Below are positions 1 through 9,203 of a stretch of DNA of 64,000 nucleotides, piece by piece. Each line of letters starts with the position of its first letter. The stretch's first letter is position 1. A program made the translations under genes and the position numbers. This stretch comes from Terriglobia bacterium (lineage in GTDB: Bacteria; Acidobacteriota; Terriglobia; Bryobacterales; Bryobacteraceae). Where the stretch lies: assembly GCA_020073365.1 (NCBI GenBank), contig JAIQFL010000003.1, forward strand, positions 25,222 through 89,221, given 5' to 3'. The notes beneath the pieces were generated by a model, which saw nothing but the letters and a program-made list of their open reading frames with translations, did no database searches and was not told the origin of the DNA.

Positions 1-972
1 CAGGCGGGCCAACTCGCCGTGGCACACCATCGAGCACACAAACAGCGCCACCGCCAATAGAAAGATGACCAGGCGGATGGGCATGGCGGCGTGATTCCAC
101 CACAGACGGTATGCCATGAAGAGCAACGCCGCGGCCAGCAATGGAACGAAAACCACGCGCCGGTAAAATTGCGGGGCTTCGAAACAGATGATGAAGCTTA
201 GCAGGTACACGCTGAGAGGCAGAAGCCACAGAAAGGGGATCGCGGCCACGTCCTGAGTGAGATGCGTAGTGACTGCCAGAAGCAGCACCGACGCGCTGGC
301 GGCCAGGCCCAGCCACAGGAGGCGTACCGCCCAACCGGGTTCTGAGTCCCACGGCTGCGGACCATCCGGAGCGGCCGCCTGAACCGTCAGGGGTTGCCCC
401 GAAGCTCGCCATGCCGTGGCCCCGCAGACCACCGCAAAACAGATATAAGCGGCGGACCACATCAGCCCCTGCGTCTTCGTGGGGAGGTTCGGCTCGATCA
501 GCAGGGGATAGCTCAGCAGCGCCAGCATAGAGGCGAAATTGGAGAGGGCGAAGAGGCGATAGGGCAATCCTCCCTTGTGGTTCCGCGCATACCATGCTTG
601 CAGCAACGGGCTGGTGGAGGACAGCAGGAAATAGGGCAGCCCGACCGTGACGGCGAGCAACGCCAGTATGCGCAGCGACGGTTGCGCAACGCCCGCCGAT
701 TTCCAGGCCGGATTGGGCAGAACGGGCAGGGTGGCGAGGCTCGCCGCCAGCAGCGCGATGTGTGCCGCCGCCTGCTTGCGGGCTCCGGGCATCCGATGCA
801 GCCAGTGCGCATAGAGGTATCCCAGCAGGAGCGCCACCTGGAAAAACAGCATGCAGGTGCTCCACACCGCCGACGTGCCGCCAAACCAGGGCAGGATCGT
901 CTTGGCGATAATCGGCTGCACCTCAAACAGAAGGAAAGCGGACAGGAAGATGGTGAGGGCGTAGAAAAGCAT
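1..972 (-). CDS. Fused MFS/spermidine synthase-like membrane protein, N-terminal part (runs off window)
   Basis: The minus strand is open from an ATG at 972 to the window edge, giving 324 codons with no stop, so the gene is cut by the window. The visible part begins MLFYALTIFLSAFLLFEVQP and consists of about eight to ten hydrophobic segments. The motifs FEVQPIIAKTILPWFGG and LPYFLLSSTSPLLQAW are typical of the membrane half of proteins annotated as fused MFS/spermidine synthase. The soluble aminopropyltransferase-like half would lie to the left. No clear ribosome-binding site precedes the ATG, but no better start is visible. The substrate is unknown; many family members do not make spermidine. 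Confidence 0.8.
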   Translation of the reverse strand, partial: MLFYALTIFLSAFLLFEVQPIIAKTILPWFGGTSAVWSTCMLFFQVALLLGYLYAHWLHRMPGARKQAAAHIALLAASLATLPVLPNPAWKSAGVAQPSLRILALLAVTVGLPYFLLSSTSPLLQAWYARNHKGGLPYRLFALSNFASMLALLSYPLLIEPNLPTKTQGLMWSAAYICFAVVCGATAWRASGQPLTVQAAAPDGPQPWDSEPGWAVRLLWLGLAASASVLLLAVTTHLTQDVAAIPFLWLLPLSVYLLSFIICFEAPQFYRRVVFVPLLAAALLFMAYRLWWNHAAMPIRLVIFLLAVALFVCSMVCHGELARL

Positions 973-1042
973 CAGTGCCTCGTTCCGGCAAAATCCAAGT
1001 GTACGATTTCAGGCGAAACTCGGCACTGATGCGGTGGCGGTG

Positions 1043-1072
1043 GGACAGACGATCGCTTTTGGTCGTCTGTCC
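1043..1072. repeat. GGACAGACGA hairpin after the receptor gene
   Basis: A perfect 10-bp inverted repeat (GGACAGACGA and TCGTCTGTCC, 10-nt loop) starts 8 nt beyond the stop codon of the receptor gene ending at 1080. It lacks a U-tract on either strand, so it is a weak terminator candidate. The same GGACAGA/TCTGTCC core recurs in two hairpins near 58.7 kb, which suggests a small dispersed hairpin family. Confidence 0.6.
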
Positions 1073-1079
1073 GCCCGGC

Positions 1080-4000
1080 TCAGAACTCCAGACGCAGGCC
1101 GAACTCGATCCAACGCGCGCTGTTAGTGCGATTGGGCGGCGTGTAGGTGCCCGTGATCACTCCGAAGGCCCCCTGGTTCTGCAGGTTGAGGCCCGGATTG
1201 TTGAAATTGGCATGGTTGAAGACGTTGAAGAAATCGGCCGAAAAGCGGGTGGTCACTCGTTCCGTGATCTTGGTGATCTTGCCGAAACTCACATCCATAT
1301 TCTTGAAGGGCAGGCCATAGATGGGATTGCCCTTGCCGGTGCGCGTATCGCTGCTCAGATTCACAAAACGAACCTGCTGGAACACGGCGTCAGGGTTGCT
1401 GAACAGGTTCATTCCAGTGCCGTTGGCGCCGCCTGCGGTCGTGCCGGTCGAGGTGCCCACTACGCCATGGTTCAATCCTACGCCGCTGATGGGACCGGTG
1501 AATATGGCTGCCGTACTGGGTGACAACTGCAGGCCGCCACCGAAGGCCGGTGCGTTTTCTGTGACAGTCAAGGGCAGGCCGGACCACGCCGTAATAATCC
1601 CCGAGGTGTACCAGCCTCCGATGATCTTGTCGACGAAATTCCTGGTGCTGAGCATGTGTCCTTTGCCGATCGGCAGGTCGTACACGTAGTCGGCATTGAA
1701 TACGTGCCTCCGGTCGTATGACGAGGGACCGTAATCCACTCCCGGGTGGAAGCTATTCCCGTAAAAGCCGGCGTTGTTCTGGTTCGAAAGGCCGTCATCG
1801 AGCGCCTTGGAATACGTGTAGTTGGCCCGCACCGTAAGGCCGCGGGAGAGGCGCTTGGTCAAAGTCACAATCCCCGCCTGGTAGTTGGACTGGCCGATGT
1901 AAGTGCGCAGGAACTCCATTTGCGCCTGATCGTTGTTGTACAACGGCAGCCCAAGCTGGCGCCGGTAAGTGCCCAAGGTTGAGAAGAGATTGCTCACGCT
2001 CGCGTTTACGATGTTCGAGCGCTGCTGGCTGATCAGGTACGCGGTCGCAGTGCCGTTGAATCCCTTCAACGCCGCGAGTCCCGGCAACTGGTTCTCAAAC
2101 CACGGCTGTGCGGCGGGAGTCTGGCCTGCGCGCAAGGCACTCGCGATATTATCATAGGCCTGCGCGAATGACTGGCCGGACGCCTTGTCCACGAACATGT
2201 AGGGCGAAGACGTCAGGTTCACCGCTTGCGGCAGGTGACGCGCGGTGCGGCCCACGTAGTCGAATTCCACGATCATGTTGCCCGGCAACTCGCGCTGTAC
2301 ACTGAGGTCGACGTTATAGCTGCGCCCGATCTTGGTAAAGGGGTCAACTTGAAAAGACAGAGTCTCCCCGAAATTCGTGGCCGGAATTACGGGCGACGTA
2401 ACCTTGGAGGGAGTAGGCAGCGGAAGGGTGCCATCCACGCCCACGCGGAAGTTAGAGAGACCCGGGTTGGCAGTACCCGCGGAAGCGTTGCAACCGGGTC
2501 CTCCCGCACCGGTAAGGTTGCATGCCGGCGTCTGGATGTTAATGGTCTGGTCGAACCCCACTCCCAGCATGGGGATTTCCACCGCTTGCACGGTGTTCGA
2601 ACGGTCGTAAATGAGCCCGAAACCGCCGCGAATCGACGTCTTCCGGTCCCCCAGCAATCTGTTCAGGAAGCCGTTGTGACCGGATGGGCTCCACGCGAAG
2701 GCCGCGCGCGGTCCGAGATTGCCCCAATCGATGTTATAAACCGGCACGTGGGCCAGATTCACCGGCGCGTAACCCACCGTCGGATTGTAGACCTGGCCCT
2801 GAAGCGCCATCTGCATCTTGGTCTGCAGGAACTTGTTCGGGTCGATCAACTGGTTTGTGGTGGCATCCAACATCACGGTCTGCAGATTGTTCTTTTCCGT
2901 GGGCGCGGTCTGCCAGCCGTACGACAGCCCGTAGGTAAGAGTCAGGTTGGGTTTCACGCGCCATGAATCCTGGATGTAGAAGTACGTGGCGTACTCCATA
3001 GTGTGGTTAACCAGATTGGTGCCGAACGGAACCGGGTTCAGGTTGGCATCGCGCACCGCCAGCACGTTGATGTTGTCTATGAGGCCAAGCATCGACGCGT
3101 AATAGCGGCCCCAGTTGGTCAAGTCCGACGATTTCAGGCAGTTCGACGTGACCGAACCCCCGCATGTCAGAGGGGAGTTCAGCGATGGGATGTTGAGGAA
3201 GTCGCCCGACGCGTTGCCGTCAATGTTGGCCACCAGCGAGCTGATGGAGCCAACCACCTTGTCGGCGCGCACGTGGGTGAACGGGATCTGGTCGATGTTG
3301 GTGCCGAACTGGATGGTGTGTTTACCCCGGATCTTGGTCATGTCGTCGATGAACTGCCGGTCCTGACTGTAGGCGGCCTGGTAGCGGGCGCGCTGGGTGT
3401 CCATGTCAATCGGCGAATCGAGAAAGGCGCTGGTGCCCGAGCCGATGAGCAATGCGATGGGGCCGGCGGATGTGCTGGTGCCCGGAATATTCAACTGGCC
3501 GGCGGCAACCGTGGGAGACGTCGCCGCACTGGGGCTGTTATCGCGAACGAATCCGAACCGGAACACGTTGATCAACGTCGGCTGGATCTGCCACGTCAGC
3601 GCGCCCGAGATCAGCAGACCGCGCTGTGGGGTCTGAATGACCGATTGAGGCTGTCCGTTGACGATCGAGATATCACCGGAGCCGGTGGTGATGGAACGGA
3701 AGTATGTGTAACTGCCGTTGAAAGTAAGCTTGTTGCTGAAATTATGGTCCAGCCGCATCACGCCGTAGTCTGTCTGGATGGGAGTCGGAATATTGGCCAG
3801 ATAGGCGCCCGTGTTCAGACCATCGCCTCCCGAGAGGTTGGGTAATGGCATTAACGCCCACTGGGCCTTTACCGAAGGGCTCATTCCCAAGCCTCGCGGG
3901 TCGCACGCGCTATTTCCATTGGGCCCGCAGACTGCCGCGGTAGCGAGGTTGAACTGCTGGATGTTCCCGCTGGGGTCGCGGAACTCGACGATCCCCTGTT

Positions 4001-4991
4001 TCAAAGTGGCGGTCGGGACGGTGCGCTGCACCTGCGCGATGCTGGCGAAGCGGCGGCCTTCGAAGTTTGCGAAGAAGAATGTCTTGTCCTTCAGAACGGG
4101 TCCGCCCACGCGTGCGCCGAACCGATTATCCCGGATGGCTGCCTTTTTGATGCCGGCGTGGTTGTTGTCCCACGTGTTGGAATTCAAAGCGGAGTTCTGA
4201 AGGTACTCGTACAGTGCGCCATGGAAGGCGTTGGAGCCGTGCCGCCCGATGAGGGTCATCTGGCCGCCCGAGGCGCGTTCGAAGTTCGCATCCGGGTTCG
4301 CCGTGGTCACTCGAAACTCTTCCACGCTGTCGGCGGGAGTCGGGACGGAGGTGCCGGTGGCGACGACGTTCTGCGTGATGTCGACGCCGTCCAGGGTGAC
4401 GGTGTTCTGATCGTCGATGGCGCCCGAGACACGCATCTGAAGCCCGTTGCCCCCGGCCACCACACCGGGCTGCAGGTTCATCAACTCGGTTACATTCCGT
4501 TGCAGCGTAGGCAGACGCAGGATCGAGTCGGTGGTCAGCGCGTTGCCGATCTGTGCGTCCACTGTCTGCAACTGGGCCGTGGCGGTGGCACTTACCTCCA
4601 CGACTTCTTTATCCCCCCCAACTTCGAGACGGATGGGCATCGGGACGCTCCTGTTCACCTCCACCACCACTCCCGAAACTTCCGCGGTGCGGAATCCCGC
4701 CAGTTTGACCGTGATTTGATAGGTGCCCGGCATCACGTTAGGAAAGACATAGCCTCCGGACTCATTGGTCAACTGCGTCTGCATGGCATTGGTGCCGACG
4801 TTCAGCAGTTGCACTTCAGCTTTGGGCACCATGGCGCCCGTGGGATCGGAGACAGTTCCGACGATGGTTCCGGACGTGGAGCTTTGGGCAGCCGCGCCGG
4901 GTGCAAAGACGACGATACAGTATGAGGGGACAAGCGCCAGCAGGCATACCGCCCGGAAACGGTTAGCGACACACCCATTGTGTTGGCTCAT
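1080..4991 (-). CDS. Oar-like TonB-dependent outer-membrane receptor
   Basis: This 1303-residue protein starts at the ATG at 4991, which is preceded by AGGAG at an 8-nt spacing. A longer in-frame ORF reaches 5102 but has no comparable site. The N-terminus has a signal peptide ending near GAAAQS, then a carboxypeptidase-regulatory-like beta-sandwich (roughly residues 40-115, with GTIVGTVSDPTGAMVPKAEV), a plug-like region (LRLPTLQRNVTELMNLQPGV), and a long beta-barrel ending in an aromatic-terminated strand (GLRLEF). This is the Oar-like TonB receptor architecture that is greatly expanded in Acidobacteriota. No SusD-like partner is adjacent and the ligand is unknown; polysaccharide or protein-fragment uptake, or surface adhesion, are possibilities. 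A promoter with a perfect -35 lies at 5178-5206. Confidence 0.9.
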   Translation of the reverse strand: MSQHNGCVANRFRAVCLLALVPSYCIVVFAPGAAAQSSTSGTIVGTVSDPTGAMVPKAEVQLLNVGTNAMQTQLTNESGGYVFPNVMPGTYQITVKLAGFRTAEVSGVVVEVNRSVPMPIRLEVGGDKEVVEVSATATAQLQTVDAQIGNALTTDSILRLPTLQRNVTELMNLQPGVVAGGNGLQMRVSGAIDDQNTVTLDGVDITQNVVATGTSVPTPADSVEEFRVTTANPDANFERASGGQMTLIGRHGSNAFHGALYEYLQNSALNSNTWDNNHAGIKKAAIRDNRFGARVGGPVLKDKTFFFANFEGRRFASIAQVQRTVPTATLKQGIVEFRDPSGNIQQFNLATAAVCGPNGNSACDPRGLGMSPSVKAQWALMPLPNLSGGDGLNTGAYLANIPTPIQTDYGVMRLDHNFSNKLTFNGSYTYFRSITTGSGDISIVNGQPQSVIQTPQRGLLISGALTWQIQPTLINVFRFGFVRDNSPSAATSPTVAAGQLNIPGTSTSAGPIALLIGSGTSAFLDSPIDMDTQRARYQAAYSQDRQFIDDMTKIRGKHTIQFGTNIDQIPFTHVRADKVVGSISSLVANIDGNASGDFLNIPSLNSPLTCGGSVTSNCLKSSDLTNWGRYYASMLGLIDNINVLAVRDANLNPVPFGTNLVNHTMEYATYFYIQDSWRVKPNLTLTYGLSYGWQTAPTEKNNLQTVMLDATTNQLIDPNKFLQTKMQMALQGQVYNPTVGYAPVNLAHVPVYNIDWGNLGPRAAFAWSPSGHNGFLNRLLGDRKTSIRGGFGLIYDRSNTVQAVEIPMLGVGFDQTINIQTPACNLTGAGGPGCNASAGTANPGLSNFRVGVDGTLPLPTPSKVTSPVIPATNFGETLSFQVDPFTKIGRSYNVDLSVQRELPGNMIVEFDYVGRTARHLPQAVNLTSSPYMFVDKASGQSFAQAYDNIASALRAGQTPAAQPWFENQLPGLAALKGFNGTATAYLISQQRSNIVNASVSNLFSTLGTYRRQLGLPLYNNDQAQMEFLRTYIGQSNYQAGIVTLTKRLSRGLTVRANYTYSKALDDGLSNQNNAGFYGNSFHPGVDYGPSSYDRRHVFNADYVYDLPIGKGHMLSTRNFVDKIIGGWYTSGIITAWSGLPLTVTENAPAFGGGLQLSPSTAAIFTGPISGVGLNHGVVGTSTGTTAGGANGTGMNLFSNPDAVFQQVRFVNLSSDTRTGKGNPIYGLPFKNMDVSFGKITKITERVTTRFSADFFNVFNHANFNNPGLNLQNQGAFGVITGTYTPPNRTNSARWIEFGLRLEF

Positions 4992-5177
4992 CGAGTTTTC
5001 TCCTTGAATCTGATTGGTTTCGCGATACTGCAAAGGTAGGGTGCTGATGCGCTTCGGTCCGCGCAGCCGAGGGCCCCAACCAACACCGACACTTCGCTCC
5101 AACTTAGCAAAGTCCCCTCAGACGGATAGGATTCCGCCCCGTGGCACACAAAAACTCCGTGAGCGACGTTTTGGGCG

Positions 5178-5206
5178 ATGGTAAAATTGATTTACGAAAT
5201 TGTCAA
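5178..5206 (-). promoter_or_regulatory. Sigma-70-like promoter for the receptor gene
   Basis: On the minus strand TTGACA (5201-5206) is followed after 17 nt by TACCAT (5178-5183), matching the -10 consensus at four of six positions. Predicted transcription starts near 5171, giving a leader of about 180 nt before the ATG at 4991. Confidence 0.5.
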
Positions 5207-5683
5207 GAGGCCCCTGCGTAAATTCTGACATAGGGGTTCGCTGGCAGTGGCCCCTGCACCATAAAACATCGTTAACTTAACGTTAACTCTGGGGACTTCT
5301 GCCGCGATCCACCATAGTAAGCGCCTCTGGCGTCCCAGTGCGACCCGTCCCTACGGGCGTACTGATGGTACCGGTCCCCTCTCCGAGATCCATAACCGAA
5401 GCATACTTGTGGTCGCGCGACGATCGTGCCTATCCTGTGAATCGGGAACCCTATGCCCCATCTGTTTGGCATCATTCTTTGCATCTTGATCTTGGCCGGC
5501 CTCGCGGCATTGGTGAGGTTGGAGTACAAGCGCGCCCGGCAGGGTCCTCGCCGGTCATCAACGGTTTTTCTACGTCGACCCGACAAACGCTCATCCCTGT
5601 CTTCGTCAGCCACGGCACAAAGTCAGAATCGCCCGCTTCAGCACGGAATTGGACACTGAGTCTGCCCCTGACTCAGGCCTCAC
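5207..5683. other. Intergenic stretch with one doubtful small ORF
   Basis: This gap separates two minus-strand genes. It contains a TTAACGTTAA palindrome near 5275-5287 and a weak CCCCT/AGGGG inverted repeat at 5211-5236. Apart from the doubtful small membrane ORF at 5453-5659, nothing convincing is seen. Confidence 0.5.
5453..5659 (+). CDS. Possible small single-pass membrane protein
   Basis: This 68-codon ORF begins MPHLFGIILCILILAGLAAL and then turns basic (VRLEYKRARQ), which resembles a one-helix membrane protein. A weak GGGAA lies just upstream of the ATG. The C-terminal half is low in character and overlaps other unconvincing frames, so the ORF may be chance. No family is recognised. 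Confidence 0.22.
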   Translation: MPHLFGIILCILILAGLAALVRLEYKRARQGPRRSSTVFLRRPDKRSSLSSSATAQSQNRPLQHGIGH

Positions 5684-7159
5684 TCACTTCTCCACCGCGA
5701 AGGGAACTTCCAGCATCGAACAAACTTCCGTAAACCGCGGCCCCCGCTGGTCGTACGCGACCACGCGCAGGACGTGCCGGCCCGCGGCCACGTCCACCAT
5801 GTCCCACCATTCCTGGTTGTTCAGCAGGAACGGCGCGTTCCTGCGATAGCTGTAGGGAGCGCCGTCGAGAAAGAACTCCACGCGCTTGATGGGCCATCGC
5901 GGATGGCGGTCCTTGACGATCGCCTCAATCCCGGCAGGCTCTTTGAGAACCTGTCCCGGTTTGAGCCCGGCCAGGTCGATTTCCGGAGCGTCGTCGGCGG
6001 AGTACTCCGGTCTCGGAGGAATCGGAGACCCGGTGAGCCGCGCCACCTGTTCGAAGAACTGCCCCTTCACGGGCGTGTTGATCCTCCAGTTCACGGGCGG
6101 CGCCTGGAAGCCGTCGCGGTAATTGCTCAACCCATTGTCGTAGTAGCCCCATCCCACGTGTTCCTGAACGGCGGCATGCAGGTTGAACGTGCTGACGCCA
6201 TCTTCGTTGATGATTACGGGCCGTTCATAACCCAGCCACCGCCGCATGGCCTGAATGCTCTGGCGGACCTCCTCGGGCGTCTGCCCGTTGGTATGGAACA
6301 TGACGTAGTCGACGGCCCGCATGGCGGCTTCCCCGCGACTGCCGCGCGGCATGATGCCGCCCGACCAGCTCATCGACACCGGGATCTGGTGCTCCACCGT
6401 CTGCTGCGCCAGCAGTACGGCGTCGAGCGCGCCGTTCGGCTGCAAGATCCGGTGCTTGTAGCTGCTGGCGTTGGTCTCGTTGTTGATCTCGATCAGGATG
6501 TTGCGATGCGGAAGGCTCTTGAGGAAGCGGCACCCTTGCACGATCGCCTCCTTGACGTACCGGTCGTCGGGAGTGATTTGGATGCGCTCGTTGGACCCGA
6601 AATAGAAGAATCCGACGATAGCGACCATGCCGAGGCGGTCGGCCTCGGCAATCACCCTTCGCAACCGGCCGGCATACGCCGGCTTCAAGTTCCCCAGTGG
6701 ATCGAAACCGCTGTTGTTGTGAGGCTGAAGGGAAACCCTTTCGCCGTAGTTGCCGTCCGGCGGTCCGCCTCCTTGCAGATTCACGGTAAAAGCAAGCAGC
6801 CCGCAACGTCGCCAGTCGGGGAGCGCGGCAAGGAACTCGCGGACGTTGCGTTCAGGGTCCCAAGGCCCATCGGGGTAGTCCCAGAATATAGCCCCGAGGG
6901 TGTTGGACTGGTACGGGTGAAGCCGGGACCCCTGGTTGGGATAGTTGGCGTCGTCGAAGATCGCTTGCACGGCGCGGACATTCAGCAGCGTGCCGGCCAG
7001 ATTCGAATTCGCGGACGGAAATCCCGAGGCGGGAGTGTAGGAGGGCTGCCCGTTGATGGTGAACTGGGATCCGCGGATGCCGGCCACGGTGGGTCCGGCG
7101 GTTTGTGCGCTGCCCAGCGCCGGGAGAAGCGGCAATATCAAAAAGATGCGCGTGAACAT
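5684..7159 (-). CDS. Secreted glycoside hydrolase (GH5-like TIM barrel) with C-terminal Ig-like domain
   Basis: The 491-residue protein starts with a signal peptide (MFTRIFLILPLLPALGSAQ). The FTINGQPSYTPASGF block is typical of the first strand of clan GH-A type enzymes. EINNET, with the Asn-Glu pair at residues 227-228, is the likely acid/base, and PVIINEDG, with Glu319, is the likely nucleophile. Residues from about 400 onward (IEAIVKDRHP...VEFFLDG...RHVLRVVAYD) form an Ig-like beta-sandwich common at the end of such enzymes. It probably cleaves an extracellular or periplasmic polysaccharide; the substrate cannot be read from sequence. It is transcribed away from the coupled gene pair at 7384. 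Confidence 0.72.
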   Translation of the reverse strand: MFTRIFLILPLLPALGSAQTAGPTVAGIRGSQFTINGQPSYTPASGFPSANSNLAGTLLNVRAVQAIFDDANYPNQGSRLHPYQSNTLGAIFWDYPDGPWDPERNVREFLAALPDWRRCGLLAFTVNLQGGGPPDGNYGERVSLQPHNNSGFDPLGNLKPAYAGRLRRVIAEADRLGMVAIVGFFYFGSNERIQITPDDRYVKEAIVQGCRFLKSLPHRNILIEINNETNASSYKHRILQPNGALDAVLLAQQTVEHQIPVSMSWSGGIMPRGSRGEAAMRAVDYVMFHTNGQTPEEVRQSIQAMRRWLGYERPVIINEDGVSTFNLHAAVQEHVGWGYYDNGLSNYRDGFQAPPVNWRINTPVKGQFFEQVARLTGSPIPPRPEYSADDAPEIDLAGLKPGQVLKEPAGIEAIVKDRHPRWPIKRVEFFLDGAPYSYRRNAPFLLNNQEWWDMVDVAAGRHVLRVVAYDQRGPRFTEVCSMLEVPFAVEK

Positions 7160-7383
7160 GTCAATTGGCCAAGCTGGGGCGCAGCGGGCGCCGTGCAGCG
7201 AAGCAGGCGGGCGTGCGAAACATGCGCATGGGCCGCGGAGTATTCATCGAACCCCACGTCTCCTCGCTCAATGATAGCGCCTGCTGAAATGAGCCATCGT
7301 GCATAAGAGGAATTGGCCTGGACGCGGTGAGCCGGGAAGAAAACGTGGCTACGTGCGTCTAACGGTCCCGAAAGGAGTTCTTG

Positions 7384-7833
7384 ATGTTGCGACTTGGTAT
7401 TGCGGCATGCGCCTTTGTGGCGCTGGCCCTGGCCGAGGGGTTTACCTTCAAGATCGGCAGCCCGGTGGCGTCCCAGGATTTTCAGTTCAAAGCGGCCGCC
7501 TTTGTGTTTCGCACGGAAGGCTGCGCGGAGCCTGCGAAGTCGCAGGTCGGCGGCACCGCCGAAGGGCTCGTGAAAGGGGCGCGGCGGTCGGTGGCTCTTA
7601 AGGTCATGCCGACCTCTAAACCAGGCGTCTACGCCGTTTACCAGAACTGGCCCGCTGAAGGGGAGTGGGTAGTGAATCTCAAGGGCACGTGCGCCGAGGC
7701 GAACGCGGGTGCGCTTGTCCCGGTCGGCCCGAAAGGCTTTATCAGAGAATCCTCGAAGTTCTTCCCTCGTCCGGCGACGGACGCGGAGATCGAAACTTCG
7801 TTAAAAGCGCTTACTCAGGGAGGGAACAAATGA
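7384..7833 (+). CDS. Secreted protein of unknown function, first gene of a coupled pair
   Basis: The protein has about 149 residues with an N-terminal signal-like segment (MLRLGIAACAFVALALA) and no recognised domain. AGGAG lies 6 nt before the ATG at 7384, which favours this start over the TTG directly upstream. The body is a beta-rich-looking sequence with two cysteines (TEGCAEP, LKGTCAEA) that could form a disulphide outside the cytoplasm. Its stop overlaps the start of the next gene (ATGA), so the two products are probably made together and may act together. Confidence 0.7.
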   Translation: MLRLGIAACAFVALALAEGFTFKIGSPVASQDFQFKAAAFVFRTEGCAEPAKSQVGGTAEGLVKGARRSVALKVMPTSKPGVYAVYQNWPAEGEWVVNLKGTCAEANAGALVPVGPKGFIRESSKFFPRPATDAEIETSLKALTQGGNK

Positions 7834-9080
7834 AATTCGAGATACGTTTTGTGCCGGCGATTGCGCCGTTTCTGGTCATCTCCGCCGCGGCATTTCTGCT
7901 TGCGGCCGATAGCTATTCCGAGCGGCCCGGCAGCCCCACGCCCAAGCCCGGCGGCCTGACGGTCCACGAGTGGGGAACGTTCACCTCGGTTGCGGGCGAG
8001 GATGGCTCAGCCATCGATTGGGACGCCTTGGGCGGCAAGGACGATCTGCCCGGATTCGTCAACGACAGCGGAAATCGCTGTACCAAGTGGAGACTCACGG
8101 GCACCGTCCGTATGGAGACGCCGGTGCTGTATTTCTATAGTCCGCGAGAGTTGGATGCTCACGTGAAGGTCTTGTTCCCCCAAGGGCTCATCACCGAGTG
8201 GTACCCCCAGGCCGAATACGAGGTCTATCAAAAAAGCAGGTCCGACGGCTCCGTGAGTCGTCTGGCACCAAACCTGAACGGCATCGACACATCATTGAGG
8301 AGTTTGACCGGCGGCATCGAGTGGAAGAACATCAAGATCCAACCGGGCACCGCACCGGCGCTGCCCACCGAGAGCGCTCCCAGCCGCTACTACGCCGCGC
8401 GTGGAACGGACGCCACTCCGATTACGGTGGGCGGTCAGCACGAAAAGTTCCTGTTCTATCGCGGCGTGGGACGCTTCCCGGTTCCTCTCTCGGCCCGCGT
8501 TTCCAGTGACGGAAAGATCGTGGTCGAAAACCGCGGCCACGACCCGGTGCCCGGCGTGATCCTCTTCGAGAATCGCGGTGGACGCCTGGGGTATCGCAAC
8601 GCGGGCGCGCTCACGGATGTTGTGACGCTCGAGCGGCCCTCGCTCGACGGCTCATTCCCGCAATTGGAGTACGATCTGGAGAACGCGCTCGTCGCTCAGG
8701 GGCTGTTTTTCAAGGAGGCTCAAGCCATGGTCGAGACGTGGCGCGATTCGTGGTTCGAGGAGGGCTCGCGCCTGATCTACCTGGTCCCTTCGAGCGCCAT
8801 CGATGCCATGCTTCCGCTGGAGGTGGATCCCGCTCCGTCTCAGACGGCACGGGTGTTTGTCGGACGGATCGAGTTGATTACTCCCGAAACCCGGCGCTCG
8901 GTGGAAGAAGCCCTTGCCAGGAAGGACTGGGCCACTATCGATCGTTACAATCGTTTCCTCGACCCGATTCTGAAACGCATGGGTTCTGAGAATCCCTCCA
9001 TGGCGAGCCAGATCGAGCGGTTTCACATCGAGCAGGCGGCCCGGATTCAGGGGTCTGTCAGCGCCGGGCGTTGCCGCTAG
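7830..9080 (+). CDS. Secreted/anchored HEWGTF-motif protein of unknown function
   Basis: The start is set at the ATG at 7830, which overlaps the upstream stop codon and follows GGGAGG. The 416-residue protein has an N-terminal hydrophobic segment (FVPAIAPFLVISAAAFLLAA), then LTVHEWGTFTSVAGEDG, a signature I associate with conserved secreted proteins of Acidobacteriota and Planctomycetes whose role is not known. Later segments (KFLFYRGVGRFPVPL, ENRGHDPVPGVILFENRGG) look like beta-sandwich strands, and the C-terminus is helical. No catalytic motif is evident. It runs convergently toward the winged-helix/TolB gene. Confidence 0.75.
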   Translation: MKFEIRFVPAIAPFLVISAAAFLLAADSYSERPGSPTPKPGGLTVHEWGTFTSVAGEDGSAIDWDALGGKDDLPGFVNDSGNRCTKWRLTGTVRMETPVLYFYSPRELDAHVKVLFPQGLITEWYPQAEYEVYQKSRSDGSVSRLAPNLNGIDTSLRSLTGGIEWKNIKIQPGTAPALPTESAPSRYYAARGTDATPITVGGQHEKFLFYRGVGRFPVPLSARVSSDGKIVVENRGHDPVPGVILFENRGGRLGYRNAGALTDVVTLERPSLDGSFPQLEYDLENALVAQGLFFKEAQAMVETWRDSWFEEGSRLIYLVPSSAIDAMLPLEVDPAPSQTARVFVGRIELITPETRRSVEEALARKDWATIDRYNRFLDPILKRMGSENPSMASQIERFHIEQAARIQGSVSAGRCR

Positions 9081-9203
9081 ATGTAAACCCGCGTCGGCCA
9101 GAACTGGACGGCCAGGATGAACGCGGTGACGCAGAGGGTCGCATCCCGGTCGTCCCTTCCGTGTCGCAACTGACGGACACCTTCGGGTGGAAGCCCGGAG
9201 ATT

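Noticed and set aside
394..1029. Plus-strand frame of 211 codons at the left edge
   Set aside because: It opposes the open minus-strand membrane-protein frame, which has regular hydrophobic helices and runs off the window.
5774..7306. 510-codon plus-strand frame opposite the glycoside hydrolase
   Set aside because: Antisense shadow rich in His/Arg/Val; the minus-strand gene has a signal peptide and catalytic motifs.
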